DNA of 64,000 bases from Pseudonocardia sp. CNS-139 (GCA_001942415.1 MKJX01000168.1:1-64000), one strand, 5' to 3'; positions 19,839 to 30,722 are shown, counted from the first letter of the stretch. Notes: generated by a model from the sequence alone, not told the origin. Translations and numbers: made by a program.

Positions 19839-20788
19839 TCAGACGGTGATCGGCTCCAGCCGCTCGAGGATCTCCGCGCGCCGCTCCTCGAACTGCTCGG
19901 GTAGCTGGAACGCCGAGCCCAGCTCCTGGGGTGACTCGTCGCAGGTCCAGCCGCCCTCGGCGGGGGTGACGGCCAGCTCGAAGAGCGCCCCGCCCGGGGT
20001 GCGGACGTAGACCGACTTGAAGTACTTGCGGTCCTTCAGCTCGGAGATGTCGGTGTAGCCGGCGCCTCGACCGCGAACTTCAGCTCGTCCTGGTTGGCGA
20101 GCGTCTCGGCGTTCCAGGCGAAGTGGTGGATGGTGCCCTCGCCGTAGCGCCAGGTGCCCTGGTCGTCGGTGCGGTTCACGACCAGCTCGACGGCGCCGCC
20201 GCGGTGCTCCGCCCCGACCTGGAGGCGCACCCGGTCGCCCTCCTCGGCCAGCTCCTTGCCGAAGAGCGCGTCGCCGACGAACTCGACCATGGTGTCCGGG
20301 GTGCTGACGTGCACGCCGACGCCGTGGACGCCGTGGATCGCGTGCTCGGCCGGCACGCCGCCGCCCGTCCAGCCGACGCGGTCGTCCCCCTCCACCCCGA
20401 CCAGCGCGTACTCGATGCCGCAGGGGTGCCGGAACAGCAGCCGGCGGGCGTCCAGGACCTCGGCCTGCGTCACCTCCACCCCGCGCTCGGCGAGCCGGCC
20501 CGTCCAGTAGTCGAGCGAGCCCGCCGGGACGGCGAGCAGCACCTCGCGGGCCTGGTTGGTGCCCCGCCGGCCGGTCAGCCCGGCCTGCCGGAACGGGAAG
20601 GTGGTGAGCACGGCGCTCGGGTCGCCCGCGGCGTTGCTGTAGTACAGGTGGTAGATCGGGAGCGAGCCGTCGAACAGCACGGTGCGCTTGATGAAGCGCA
20701 GGCCGAGCGTGCGGACGTGGAAGTCGACGTCCTCCTGCGCGGAGCCCACGGACATGGTGACGTGGTGGCTGCCGTTCATGTGGGCCAC
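19839..20788 (-). CDS. Ring-cleavage-type VOC dioxygenase
   Basis: About 316 residues after repair of one base near 20068. It holds two vicinal-oxygen-chelate modules. The opening NGSHHVTMSVGSAQEDVDFH, RFIKRTVLFDGSLPIYHLYY and PSAVLTTFPF is characteristic of MhqO/LinE-like ring-cleaving dioxygenases acting on hydroquinones. Candidate metal ligands are His in HHVT, His in IHGVHGVGVHV and Glu in GGALFELAVTPAEGG. ATG could be 20788 or a few codons later (MNGSHH). Its place after a Baeyer-Villiger enzyme suggests cleavage of a (hydro)quinone produced upstream. Confidence 0.82.
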
Positions 20789-20833
20789 GGGGCATTGCCT
20801 TTCGGTCGGGTCGGGTCGGATCCGGGGTCGGTC

Positions 20834-22779
20834 TCAGGCGTCGAGCCGGAAGTCCGCCGGGTCCACCCGGCGGGTGCGCTGCCACAGCTCCATCGCGCTG
20901 AACGGCCACAGCTGCGTCGAGCGGCCCCTGCTGTTGCGGTACCAGGAGCGGACCGTCGAGAAACCCCACGCCCGCTGCGCGCTCGCCGCTTCCAGGCGTT
21001 CGGCGTAGGCCTGCGCGACGTCGGCGCGGACCTCGATCGACCGGCTCCCGCTCTCCAGCAGCGTCCGGACGGCGTCGAGCACGTAGCGCACGCCGCACTC
21101 GGACACGAAGAAGATCGAGACGAGGTGCACGACGTTGCTCGTGTTCGGCCCGAACAGGCAGAAGAAGTTCGGGAAGCCGGGCACGCACGCGCCGAGGTAG
21201 GCCCGCGCCTCGTCACCCGACCACTGCCCGGTCAGGTCGGCCCCGCCGCGTCCGGTCACCCGCATCGGGGCGAGGAACTCCGCGGGGCGGTACCCCGTCG
21301 CGTAGACGATCACGTCGAGGTCGTCGTGCCCGTCGACGGTGCGCACGCCCGTGGCGGTGATCTCCTCGATCGGCTCGTCGACGAGGTGCACGTCCGGGCG
21401 CTTGAGCGTGGCGACCCAGGTGCCGTCGTCGGTCACCCAGCGCTTGGCCCCGAACGGGAACCGCGGGGTCAGCGCCGCCCGCAGGTGCGGGTCGTCCTCC
21501 GTCTGGACGTCGATCCAGCCCTGCAGCACCGCGCGCAGCTGCTCGTTGGGCGCCGAGACCGCGCGCTCCGTCGGTGGGAAGGCCGGGTCCACGGTGACCA
21601 TCGCGAGGTTGCCCTCGATGGTCGGCAGCACCTCCACGGCCCGGTACCAGGCCCGGTAGTGCGGCAGCCCGGCCAGCAGGGCCAGCTCCTCGGCGCCCAG
21701 GTCGCGGCGCAGCTTCGGGGTGGGCGACAGGAACGTCGGCGTGCGCGAGTACACGCGCACCTCGGCGGCCCGGCCGGCGATCTCCGGCACGAGCTGCACG
21801 GCGGTCGCGCCGGTGCCGATCACCCCGACCCGCATGCCGGTGAGGTCCACGGAGCCGTCCCAGCGCGCCGTGTGGAAGGCGGCGCCGCCGAACCGCTCGG
21901 CCCCGGGGATGTCCGGGGTGTACGGCGCCCGAACTGGCCGACCGCGCTGACCTGGACGTTCGCCGGGACCTCGCGGATCCCCGCTGCGGACCGCACGGTC
22001 AGCACCCACCTGCGGCGCTCGCCGTCCCAGCGGCTGCCGAGCACCTCGGAGCCCAGCTCGATGCAGTCGTAGAGCCCGTTGTCCCGGGCGAAGCCGCGCA
22101 GGTACTCGGCGATCGCGGGCCGGGTGCTGAAGTGGCTCTCCCAGGTGCCGGGGTGGCTGCTGTAGCGGTAGACCTGGCTCGGGATGTCCACCCGGCAGCC
22201 CGGATACGTGTTCTCGTGCCAGGTGCCGCCGACGTCGGCGTTGCGCTCGAACACCACCACGGGCACGCCGGCCTGCCGCAGCCGGTGCGCCATCAGCAGC
22301 CCGCTCTCGCCGGCGCCGACGACCGCCACCCGGAAGTCCGGGTCGCCGCCCACCCCGGAGAGGGTCCAGGACGGCCGGCCCGGGTCGTCGCCGGGCCCGA
22401 ACGACAGCGTGTCGCCCAGCAGCGGCGTGTACGCCGCGAACTCCGGGCGCATCGCCCACTCGACCACCCGCTGCAGCGTGTCGTACGTCGGGCGGTCCCG
22501 GTCCCAGGTCTCGCCCGCCTTGCCGAGGGCGTCAAGGCAGGTCCGGCGGATCTCCTCGCGCACGGGCTCCGGGTAGCCGCCCTCCGTCACGCCGATCCGC
22601 AGGTCGGGACGCCACTCGTCGCGCAGCAGCGCGAGGTCCCCGGTGAGGTGCGCGGTCGTCAGCAGCAGCGCCACCGGGTCGGCGTGCGGCACCCAGCGCG
22701 GCAGCTCGTCGAGCGGCAGCCGGTCGGGCCGGTCGTCCGCGTCACGGGACGGGCGGGGCGGTGTCACGTCGGTCTGCAT
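20834..22779 (-). CDS. Type I Baeyer-Villiger monooxygenase (HAPMO-like, N-terminally extended)
   Basis: About 648 residues after one repaired base near 21930. FAD-binding motif VAVVGAGESGLLMAHRL, Baeyer-Villiger fingerprint FGGAAFHTARWD (FxGxxxHxxxW) and NADP-binding VGVIGTGATAVQLVPEI are all present, with the ATGYRP block near the C terminus. About 145 residues precede the first Rossmann fold, an N-terminal extension also seen in 4-hydroxyacetophenone monooxygenases. It inserts oxygen next to a ketone to give an ester or lactone. ATG at 22777-22779. Second gene of the operon after the hemerythrin protein. Confidence 0.9.
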
Positions 22780-22805
22780 CCGGTCACTCCTGGTCGGTCG
22801 CCCGG

Positions 22806-23426
22806 TCACTCGTCCAGGGCGGAGATCGTGGTGGCGGCCAGCTCGCGCATCGCCGGCACGGCCACCTGCACCGGGCCGGGGAGGTGCCGCAGCGCCAGCC
22901 GGACCGCCTGCGGGCCGGCGACCCGGTCGAGGAACCCGACCATGAGGTGCGCGCCGTCCGCCGGTGACGTGGCGACGACCGCTGCGGAGAACTCCTCCCA
23001 CTCGGCCGCCCCGAGGTGGGCCCGCACCGCGGGGAGGAGCAGCGCCTCCTCCAGGTCGAGGTGGGCGTGCACGAGGTCGCGCACCGCGGTCGCGGCGCCG
23101 GACAGCTCGAGCGGCGCGGTGCCGTCGGGCAGCGGGGCGCAGGCGAGGGCGTCGAGCGCGGCGTCCAGCTCCTCGTGCTGCCCGGAGAGCGCGTCGAGCC
23201 AGGTGGCGAGCTGCGGGTCGGCCGCGAGCAGGAGCGGCCAGAGCCGGCCGTCCTCCGTCTCGTGGTGGTGGCGCAGGGTCGCGACGAGGAACGCGCGCAC
23301 CTCCGCGAACGGCTCGGGCGGGGTGGCGGGCCGCAGCGCCGCGCGGACCAGCATCGCCGTCGCGACCCGGTGCACGTCGTGGACCAGCCGGGTCTCGGTG
23401 ACCCCGACGTGCTCGTCGGTGTTCAT
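22806..23426 (-). CDS. Hemerythrin HHE-domain protein
   Basis: Intact 206-residue four-helix protein with two HHE-like repeats. Ligand-type motifs are RLVHDVHRVA, LRHHHETEDGRLWPLL, LSGQHEELDAALDAL and VHAHLDLEEALLLPAV, enough for a diiron site. Such proteins bind or sense O2, NO or iron. As first gene of an operon of oxygen-using enzymes it may supply or sense oxygen, which is inference. ATG at 23424-23426; a TCGAC triple repeat lies 73-99 nt upstream. Confidence 0.87.
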   Translation of the reverse strand: MNTDEHVGVTETRLVHDVHRVATAMLVRAALRPATPPEPFAEVRAFLVATLRHHHETEDGRLWPLLLAADPQLATWLDALSGQHEELDAALDALACAPLPDGTAPLELSGAATAVRDLVHAHLDLEEALLLPAVRAHLGAAEWEEFSAAVVATSPADGAHLMVGFLDRVAGPQAVRLALRHLPGPVQVAVPAMRELAATTISALDE

Positions 23427-23498
23427 CGCTGGCGATCCCTCCGCGAGGCCCGGCGGACGGTGCCCCGGGCGTTCGGCCCTGAGACTGCGGGCGCGGCG

Positions 23499-23525
23499 TC
23501 GACGCCCGATCGACACCGGGTAGAC
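23499..23525. promoter_or_regulatory. Triple direct repeat TCGAC/TCGAC/TAGAC at 11-bp spacing
   Basis: TCGAC begins at 23499 and 23510 and TAGAC at 23521. It matches the array at 13099-13125 in spacing and in much of the flanking sequence. It lies in the divergent promoter region between the hemerythrin/Baeyer-Villiger operon (minus) and the HsaA-like monooxygenase (plus, start 57 nt away). Confidence 0.5.
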
Positions 23526-23581
23526 CGCGGCCCGCACCGGCCGTCGATCCGGCGTCCACGCGACCGGGCGAGTCTCGGGAC

Positions 23582-24757
23582 GTGACCGACCACCTCCTAC
23601 CGGACGCGGACCGGCTCGACGTCGACGCCCTCGTCGCCCGGCTGCGCGCACCGATCGAGACCACCCGCGACGAGGCCGAGCTGACCTGCCGGCCACCGGA
23701 CGCGCTGGTCACGGCGCTGCGCGACGCGGGCGCGCTGGACCTGCTGACGCCGCGTGCCCTGGGCGGCGCGCAGTGCTCGCACACCACCGTGCTGCGGGTC
23801 TACGAGGAGCTGGGCCGGATCGACGCCTCCGCCGCGTGGATCGTCTGGAACGCGAACTTCGGCTTCGTCGGTGCGCTGCTCGGCACCGCCGGACGGGCCC
23901 GGATCTGGGGCACGGGCCGGCGGCCGGTGTTCGCCAACAGCGGCAGCCCGGGCACGGCCGTGCCGGTCGAGGACGGCCTGCTGGTCTCCGGGCACTGGAA
24001 GATCGTCAGCGGGATCGATGCGGCCGACTGGTTCTTCGCGCTTGCCGTCGTCACGGACGGCGACCGGCCCCGCCTCGACCCGGACGGCGGCCCGGACGTG
24101 CGGATCGTCGTGCTCGGCCGCGACCAGGTCACGGTCAAGGACACGTGGGACGTCAGCGGCCTGCGCGGCTCCGGGAGCAACGACGTCGTCGCCGACCGCG
24201 CGCCCGTGCCCGCCGACCTGGCCCTCGGGCTGCTGGAACCCCCGCGGATCGCGGAGTTCCCCTACACCGGGTTCGTGCCGGCGCTCGTGTTCCCCGGGTG
24301 CACCGCCGTGGTGCTCGGCGTCGCGCAGGCGGCCGTCGACGAGGTCGTGCGGATCGCGGCGACCAGGACCACGGCGCCGACCCGGACACCGCTGGCCGAG
24401 CAGACGCACGCCCAGTCCGTGATCGGCCGCTCGGAGTCCGCACTGGCGGCGGCCCGCCTGCTGCTCAGGTCGGCGGCGGCCGGGCTCGACCGGACCTCGG
24501 CCGCCGGCGAGCCCGTCACAGCCGCCCAGCGGGCCGCGCTGCGCGCCGCCATGAGCCACGCGGCGACCGTGAGCCGGGAGGTGCTGCTCGCGATGTACGA
24601 GCTGGGCAGCTCCGCGTCGGTCTACCGGGGCAACCCGCTGGAGCGGCTCTTCCGCGACGGGATGGTCGCGCTGCAGCACGCGAACCACTCCGCCGCCTAC
24701 TTCGCGCTGGCCGGCCGGGTGCGGCTCGGGCTCGACCCCGGCCTGGGCTTCTTCTAG
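23582..24757 (+). CDS. HsaA-like flavin-dependent monooxygenase (acyl-CoA dehydrogenase fold)
   Basis: Intact 391-residue protein of the acyl-CoA dehydrogenase-fold group D monooxygenases (HsaA, 4-hydroxyphenylacetate hydroxylase-like oxygenase). Features: LTPRALGGAQCSHTTVLRVY, VSGHWKIVSGIDAADWFF, GLRGSGSNDVVADRAPVP and the C-terminal LFRDGMVALQHANHSAAYF. It lacks a catalytic Glu in the dehydrogenase position and would use reduced flavin from a separate reductase, not obvious here. GTG at 23582. Divergent from the Baeyer-Villiger operon and probably part of the same aromatic or cyclic pathway. Confidence 0.82.
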   Translation: MTDHLLPDADRLDVDALVARLRAPIETTRDEAELTCRPPDALVTALRDAGALDLLTPRALGGAQCSHTTVLRVYEELGRIDASAAWIVWNANFGFVGALLGTAGRARIWGTGRRPVFANSGSPGTAVPVEDGLLVSGHWKIVSGIDAADWFFALAVVTDGDRPRLDPDGGPDVRIVVLGRDQVTVKDTWDVSGLRGSGSNDVVADRAPVPADLALGLLEPPRIAEFPYTGFVPALVFPGCTAVVLGVAQAAVDEVVRIAATRTTAPTRTPLAEQTHAQSVIGRSESALAAARLLLRSAAAGLDRTSAAGEPVTAAQRAALRAAMSHAATVSREVLLAMYELGSSASVYRGNPLERLFRDGMVALQHANHSAAYFALAGRVRLGLDPGLGFF

Positions 24758-24779
24758 GGCCTTCGTCCAGGGCCTTCCG

Positions 24780-25565
<786 letters not shown>

Positions 25566-25569
<4 letters not shown>

Positions 25570-26210
25570 CGGCCCGCTCCCCACGTCACGGCGCGCGGGT
25601 CGAGCGACTCGCCGGTGAACGTGCCCTCGACGGCGGCCAGGTAGGCCCGCGCGGTGTCGGCCGCGCTCTGCCGCGCCTCCGCCGGGACGTCCACGCCGGT
25701 CACCCCGGCGAGGGACTCCTCGACGAACACGGGGCTGACGCAGTTGAGGCGCACCCCGGCGGGCATCTCCAGCGCCGCGGCGCGGCAGAACGCGTCCAGC
25801 GCGCCGTTCGCCATCGCCACCGCCGCGACCCCGGGGATCGGCGACTTGTCGAGATACCCGCTGGACAGCGTGAACGAGCCACCGGGCCGGACCCGGCCCA
25901 GCCCGAGGCGCACGAGGTTGACCTGCGCGAGCACCTTGTTGCGGAACGAGTCGGCGAAGTCCTGCTCGGTGAGCGCGCCGAGGGCGCCGAGCACCGCGGG
26001 CCCGGCCGTGCACACCAGGTCGTCGAACGGCCCGACCTGCGCGAACAGGGCCGCCACCGACTCGGGCGAGCGGGTGTCGGCCTGCACGTCACCGCCGCGG
26101 CGGGCGACGACCACCACGTCGTACGCGTCGCGGGCGAGTGCGTGCACGGCCGAGCCGATCGTCCCGGTGCCGCCCACGAGTACCATGCGCCGGCGTGCGG
26201 AGCCGCTCAT
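25566..26210 (-). CDS. Divergent SDR-fold protein lacking the catalytic Tyr/Lys
   Basis: Intact 214-residue short SDR. The nucleotide-binding motif is MVLVGGTGTIGSAVHALA. Where the catalytic YxxxK should lie, the sequence is SSGYLDKSPIPGVAAVAMAN, without a correctly spaced Tyr and Lys. The remainder (LDAFCRAAALEMPAGVRLNC, VSPVFVEESL) keeps the fold. Similar atypical short dehydrogenases exist in proteobacteria and actinobacteria. It may be a non-classical reductase or a structural partner. ATG at 26208-26210 overlaps the upstream stop. Confidence 0.8.
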
Positions 26211-26962
26211 GCGACCGTCCGCCCGCCGTCGACCTCCAACGCCGCGCCCGTGGTGAACGTGGCGTCCCGGCAGAGGAAGAGCACGGCCCGCGCGACCTCC
26301 TCCTTCAGCCCGATCCGGCCCATCGGGTGCACGCCGACCGCCTTCGCCGCCAGCTCCGGGAACTCGCGCCGGTAGCGCAGGAACATGTCGCCCGTGGTCG
26401 CGCCCGGGCACACCGCGTTGACCCGCACGTTCTGCGCGGCCAGCTCCAGCGCGACCGCCTTGGTCATCCCGACCACCGCGAACTTGGACGCGCTGTAGAG
26501 CGCCTGGTGGGCCGTCGCGACCAGGCCGGACGCGGACGCGTTGTTGCAGATGGCGCCCCCGCCCGCGGCCAGGATGGCCGGGATCTGGTGCTTCATCCCG
26601 AGGAACGTGCCGCGCACGTTGGCGTCCATGAGCGCGTCGAAGTCCGCGTGCGAGAGCTGCGTGATCGGGGCGCCGGCCTGGCTCACCCCGGCGTTGTTGA
26701 ACGCGTAGTGCAGCCCGCCCCAGCGCCGCACGGTCGCCTCGACCGCGGCGGCCATCGCGGCCTCGTCGGTGACGTCCCCGGCGAAGGTCAGGCACTCCAC
26801 GCCCAGCTTCTCGACCTCGGCCCGCGCCTCCTCGTTGCGGTCTGCGCGCCGCGCGTAGACCGCGACGTTCGCGCCGGCCGCGGCGAACTCCAGCGCGGCG
26901 GCGAGCCCGATCCCGGTGTTGCCGCCGGTCACGAACAGCGACCGGCCCGCGAGCCCGCTCAT
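26207..26962 (-). CDS. SDR family oxidoreductase
   Basis: Intact 251-residue classical SDR. LFVTGGNTGIGLAAALEF, NNAGVSQAGAPITQL, catalytic NNASASGLVATAHQALYSAS followed by K, and CPGATTGDMFLRYRREF. The C terminus FTTGAALEVDGGRTVA is standard. Very similar in layout to the SDR at 27496-28243, so the two probably arose by duplication. ATG at 26960-26962 overlaps the SnoaL-like stop. Confidence 0.88.
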   Translation of the reverse strand: MSGLAGRSLFVTGGNTGIGLAAALEFAAAGANVAVYARRADRNEEARAEVEKLGVECLTFAGDVTDEAAMAAAVEATVRRWGGLHYAFNNAGVSQAGAPITQLSHADFDALMDANVRGTFLGMKHQIPAILAAGGGAICNNASASGLVATAHQALYSASKFAVVGMTKAVALELAAQNVRVNAVCPGATTGDMFLRYRREFPELAAKAVGVHPMGRIGLKEEVARAVLFLCRDATFTTGAALEVDGGRTVA

Positions 26963-27457
26963 CCCGCCACCCGCGCGACCGAGTTGTGCGTGGACAGCTG
27001 CTCGCCGAAGTAGACCTCCAGGCGCCGATGCCGGATCCGCCACCCGTCCGGGGTACGGACGAGGTCGTCGTGGAAGGCGCCGCAGACGTCGAAGCGGCGC
27101 CCGCGGGCCCGGTGGTGGTCAGCCGGTGGATGGCCAGGAAGTCGGTGCGCGCGGTGGCGGCGTCGCCCTCGACGGTGATCGACGGCAGGCTCAGCATGTG
27201 CTGCCAGCCGCTGTAGCGGCCCATCCGCCCCGGCCGGTCCGGGGTGCCGCGCAGCCAGGCCGCCAGCTCCCGGTAGTGGCACGCCGGGCGCCGGCCACGG
27301 TGTAGTCGGTCGTGGCGTCCGCGGTGAACACGCGGTCCCACTGCTCCAGGACGTCGTCGTCGCTCTGGTGCGCGTCCTGGCCGCGGGAGTAACCGCTGAT
27401 CACGGCCTGGATCGCGACGTGGTCGAGAGCGCGCCGGACATCGGCGTCGAGCGGCAC
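26959..27457 (-). CDS. SnoaL-like (NTF2 fold) protein
   Basis: About 166 residues after repairing one base near 27296 and one near 27108. MPLDADVRRALDHVAIQAVI with YSRGQDAHQSDDDVLEQWDR and a central FTADATTDYTVAG are typical of SnoaL_4-type proteins, followed by HMLSLPSITVEGDAATARTD and a C-terminal DVCGAFHDDLVRTPDGWRIR. Members act as dehydratases, isomerases or hydroxylases; the exact role is unknown. It sits between SDR genes and overlaps the next start by 4 nt. Confidence 0.78.
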
Positions 27458-27495
27458 GGGAAACCTCCGGCTGGTCGTGGACGGTCAGGGAACGG

Positions 27496-28243
27496 TCAGT
27501 GGAGCAACAGGCCCGAGTCGACGGTCAGCACCGCACCCGTGGTGCGGAGGGCGTCGCGGCAGAGGAAGAGCACGGCCGCGGCGACGTCCTCCGGCCGGCT
27601 CGTGCAGCCCATCTCGTGCTCGTCGAGGATGGCCTGCCAGTGGCCGGCGTTCGCCGCGGCGTAGCGCCGGATCATCTCGGTGTCGACGACCCCGGGCGCG
27701 ACGGCGTTGACCCGCAGCCCGTCGGCCGCGTGGTCGAGCGCCGCCGCCTTCGTCAGCCCGACGACGGCGTGTTTCGTGCCGCGTAGATCGCCTGGTGGCG
27801 GGGCGCCTTGACGCCCGCCGCGACGCGGAGTTGACGATCGCGGCCCGCCCGCCCGTCGCGAGCATGGCCGGGATCTCGAACCGCATCCCCATCCAGACGC
27901 CCTTGGCGTTGACCGCGAAGAGCCGGTCGAACTCGGCGTCGGTCTGGTCCCGGATGGCCGACATCGGCTGGGAGATCCCCGCGTTGTTGAACGCGTAGTG
28001 CAGCCCGCCGAAGCTCTCGACGGCGGCGGCCACGGCGGCCTCGACGTCGGCGGCCCGCGTCACGTCGCCGGTGACCGCGACGCACCCGACGCCCAGCGCG
28101 CGGATCTCCGCGGCCGCGGCCCGGTTGCGCTCCTCCCCGAGCGAGAGGATCGCGACGTTGACGCCCTCCCGGGCGAAGCGCTTCGCGGTCTCGAAGCCGA
28201 TGCCGGTGTTCCCGCCGGTCACGAAGAGGGTGGTGCCCTTCAC
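27496..28243 (-). CDS. SDR family oxidoreductase
   Basis: About 249 residues after repair of one base near 27830 and one near 27780. TLFVTGGNTGIGFETAKRF, NNAGISQPMSAIRDQ, a repaired catalytic stretch NSASAAGVKAPRHQAIYAA then TK, and NAVAPGVVDTEMIRRY. Closely parallel to the SDR at 26207. GTG at 28241-28243 overlaps the stop of the 3-hydroxyisobutyrate dehydrogenase-like gene. Substrate unknown. Confidence 0.83.
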
Positions 28244-29078
28244 GACGCGCTCCCGACGCGCGGCACGACGTGCGTGGCCCGTTCGGTCGCCAGGCGTTCC
28301 AGCACCCCCGGGTCGACACCCGCGTCCCGGCAGACGTCGCCGAGCAGCCGGGTGTCCTTCACGAACATCGTCGCGGCGTGCCGGGCGAACCGGGATCGGG
28401 GATCAGCCGGGTGGCCAGCGACTCCAGGCTGGCGCTCGCCGCGCCCCCGCTGCGCAGGACGTCGAGCACGGCGGCGTGGTCGAGCCCGAGCCGCTCGCCC
28501 AGCTCCACGGCGAGACACGCGAGCATCCCGGTGCTCGCCGACAGGACGTTGTTGAGCACCTTCATGGTCTGGCCGGCCCCGGCTCCGCCCATCCGGCGGA
28601 TCACCGAGCCGTAGGCGCGCAGCGCGGGCATCGCCCGTTCCATGGCGGTCGCGTCGCCGCCGACCATGATCGTGAGGGTGCCCTGCTGCGCACCGGCCCG
28701 GGCGCCGCTGATCGGCGCGTCGAGGACGGCGACGCCGCGCTCCGCACCGGCGGCGGCGGCCTCGGCGCACACCTGCGGCGAGACCGTGCTGTGGATCAGC
28801 ACCACGGCGCCCGGGGCCATGGCCGCGAGCACGCCGTCGGCACCCAGCAGGACCTCGCGCACGTCGTCGTCGCCGAAGACGCACACGCCCACGACGTCGC
28901 AGCGGGCGCCCAGCTCGGCCCGGCTCGCGGCGGCGTGGAAGGTCCCGGGCGCGTACTGGTCGAGGGTCGCCGGCCGGCGCGCCCACAACGTGGTCGGCAG
29001 CCCCGCGTCGACCAGCCGCTGGGCCATCGGCCCGCCGATGTCGCCGAGCCCGACGAACCCGACCCGCACCTGCGTCAT
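28240..29078 (-). CDS. 3-hydroxyisobutyrate dehydrogenase-family NAD(P)-dependent oxidoreductase
   Basis: About 279 residues after one repaired base near 28395. NAD(P) motif VGFVGLGDIGGPMAQRLVDA, substrate-binding DAPISGARAGAQQGTLTIM and the catalytic-Lys helix GAGQTMKVLNNVLSAS. This beta-hydroxyacid dehydrogenase family oxidises 3-hydroxy acids or reduces the corresponding semialdehydes. ATG at 29076-29078. First gene of the operon that ends at 24780, with an AT-rich operator-like repeat about 35-60 nt upstream. Confidence 0.88.
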
Positions 29079-29110
29079 CCCGGACCTCGCTGTCTGGACG
29101 TATCGTCGTC

Positions 29111-29135
29111 TTCTAAGTTAGACAAGTTAGAGAAG
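29111..29135. promoter_or_regulatory. AT-rich repeat island G (TCTAAGTTA / AAGTTAGA)
   Basis: Two copies of AAGTTAGA (29115-29122 and 29124-29131) in tandem within TTCTAAGTTAGACAAGTTAG, in otherwise GC-rich DNA. It lies between the stop of the crotonase gene and the start of the operon at 29078, in the expected promoter position. Similar half-sites occur at 52367-52390. Confidence 0.4.
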
Positions 29136-29140
29136 AAAGG

Positions 29141-29917
29141 TCAACGGCCTTCCCAGCGCGGCGGCCGCTTCTCGGCGAACGCGGTGGCCCCCTCGACGGC
29201 GTCGCGGGACGCGAACACCGGGTCGGCGATCGCCCGCTGCCGGTCCCACGCCTCGTCGCTCGTCCAGTCGAGGGTGCCGACGGCGATCCGGCGGGTCGCG
29301 GCGATCGCCAGCGGCCCGTTCGCGGCGATGGTCCCGGCGAGCTCCAGTGCGGCCCCGAGCGCGCCCCCGTCGGGCACGACCCGGTTGACCAGGCCGACGG
29401 CGGCGGCGCGCACCGCGTCGATCGGGTCGCCGGTGAGCAGCAGCTCCATCGCGATCGCGGTGGGCACCCGCCACGGCAGCCGCAGCGCCGCTCCCCCGCC
29501 GGCCACCAGCGCCCGCTTCACCTCGGGCACCCCGAACCGCGCACCCGCCCCCGCGACGATCAGGTCGCAGGCCAGCGCGATCTCGAACCCGCCGGCCAGC
29601 GCCCAGCCCTCGACCGCGGCCACCATCGGCTTCTCCGGCAGCCGCTCCGTCATCCCGCCAAGGCCGCGGCCCGGCACCTCGGGCAGGTCGCCGGTGACGA
29701 ACGCCTTGAGGTCCATGCCGGCACAGAACACACCGCCCGCGCCGGTCAGCACGCCGACCGCGAGGTCGGGCGCGGCCTCCAGCTCGTCCACCGCGGCCGA
29801 GAGCGCCCGGGCGGCGGCGCCGTCCAGCGCGTTGCGCCGGTGCGGCCGGTCGAGCGTGATCACCAGCACCCGGCCGCGGCGCTCGGTGCGCACCCCGTCC
29901 ACTCCGTCGGAGGTCAC
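29141..29917 (-). CDS. Enoyl-CoA hydratase/isomerase family protein
   Basis: 258 residues from the preferred GTG at 29917, which has a GGAGAGGGGAAC ribosome-binding site; an in-frame GTG at 29944 overlaps the upstream stop and would add 9 residues. Crotonase blocks: ITLDRPHRRNALDGAAARAL, LTGAGGVFCAGMDLKAF, AAVEGWALAGGFEIALACD and FGVPEVKRALVAGGGAALRL, which retains one catalytic Glu. The CAGMDL and PPRWEGR ending are common in CoA-ester hydratases. Third gene after the 106-residue protein and an HSD10-like SDR. Confidence 0.88.
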   Translation of the reverse strand: MTSDGVDGVRTERRGRVLVITLDRPHRRNALDGAAARALSAAVDELEAAPDLAVGVLTGAGGVFCAGMDLKAFVTGDLPEVPGRGLGGMTERLPEKPMVAAVEGWALAGGFEIALACDLIVAGAGARFGVPEVKRALVAGGGAALRLPWRVPTAIAMELLLTGDPIDAVRAAAVGLVNRVVPDGGALGAALELAGTIAANGPLAIAATRRIAVGTLDWTSDEAWDRQRAIADPVFASRDAVEGATAFAEKRPPRWEGR

Positions 29918-29940
29918 GGCGGTTCCCCTCTCCACGTCGG

Positions 29941-30713
29941 TCACTTCGGCTGCATCCGGATGCCGCCGTCGATGCGGACGGTCTCCCCGTTCACGTACGG
30001 GTTGACCAGCAGGTGGGCCGCGAGCGCGGCGAACTCCGCCGGCCGGCCCAGCCGCCGCGGGAACGGCACCGACGCCGCGAGGGCCGCCCGCGCGCCGTCC
30101 GGCATCGCGAGCATCGGCGGCGTCTCGAACGTGCCGGGCGCGATCGTGTTGACCCGGATGCCGGCCGGGGCCAGGTCGCGCGCGATCGGCAGGGTCATGC
30201 CGACGATGCCCGACTTGGCCGCGGCGTAGGCGGCCTGCCCGACCTGCCCCTCGAACGCGGCGACGCTCGCGGTGTTGACGATCGCGCCGCGGCCGCCGTC
30301 GGCGTCCGGCTCGTTGCGCGACATGGCCGTGGCCGCGAGCCGGATGACGTTGAACGTGCCCACGACGTTGAGCGCGAGCGTCGCGGCGAACCGGTCGAGC
30401 GGGTGGGCCGAGGCGTACGCGCCGTCGCGGCCGATCGTCCGGCCGCCGGTGCCGCCGCCGGCACAGTTGACCAGGCCGCGCAGCGGCGCCTGCGCCACCG
30501 CGGCCTCCACGGCGGCGACCACGGCGTCCTCCGACGTGACGTCGGCCCGGACGAACGTGCCCTTCAGCTCGGCGGCGACCCCCGCACCGCGCTCCTCCTG
30601 CAGGTCCACGACGACGACGTGCCAGCCTCGCGCTCGGCGAGCAGGCGGGCCGTCGCCTCCCCCAGACCGGACGCCCCGCCCGTGACGATCACGGACGCAG
30701 TCGACTCCGACAA
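29941..30713 (-). CDS. HSD10-like 3-hydroxyacyl-CoA dehydrogenase (SDR)
   Basis: About 257 residues after one repaired base near 30633. The start is TTG at 30711-30713, chosen because GAGGAGGA lies 4-5 nt upstream. [38 protein letters not shown], catalytic [20 protein letters not shown] then K, and MTLPIARDLAPAGIRVNT. Near-identical in plan to the SDR at 14439, so it is a second 3-hydroxyacyl-CoA dehydrogenase of the same type. Overlaps or abuts the crotonase gene. Confidence 0.85.
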
Positions 30714-30722
30714 CAGTCCTCC

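Noticed and set aside
24758..24779. Short direct repeat GGGCCTTC in the gap between convergent genes
   Set aside because: Only two short copies, with no stem or T-run. It shows no terminator or element signature.
29917..29944. Upstream GTG at 29944 as the start of the crotonase gene
   Set aside because: It overlaps the upstream stop in a familiar way, but the GTG at 29917 has a much better ribosome-binding site. It remains possible.
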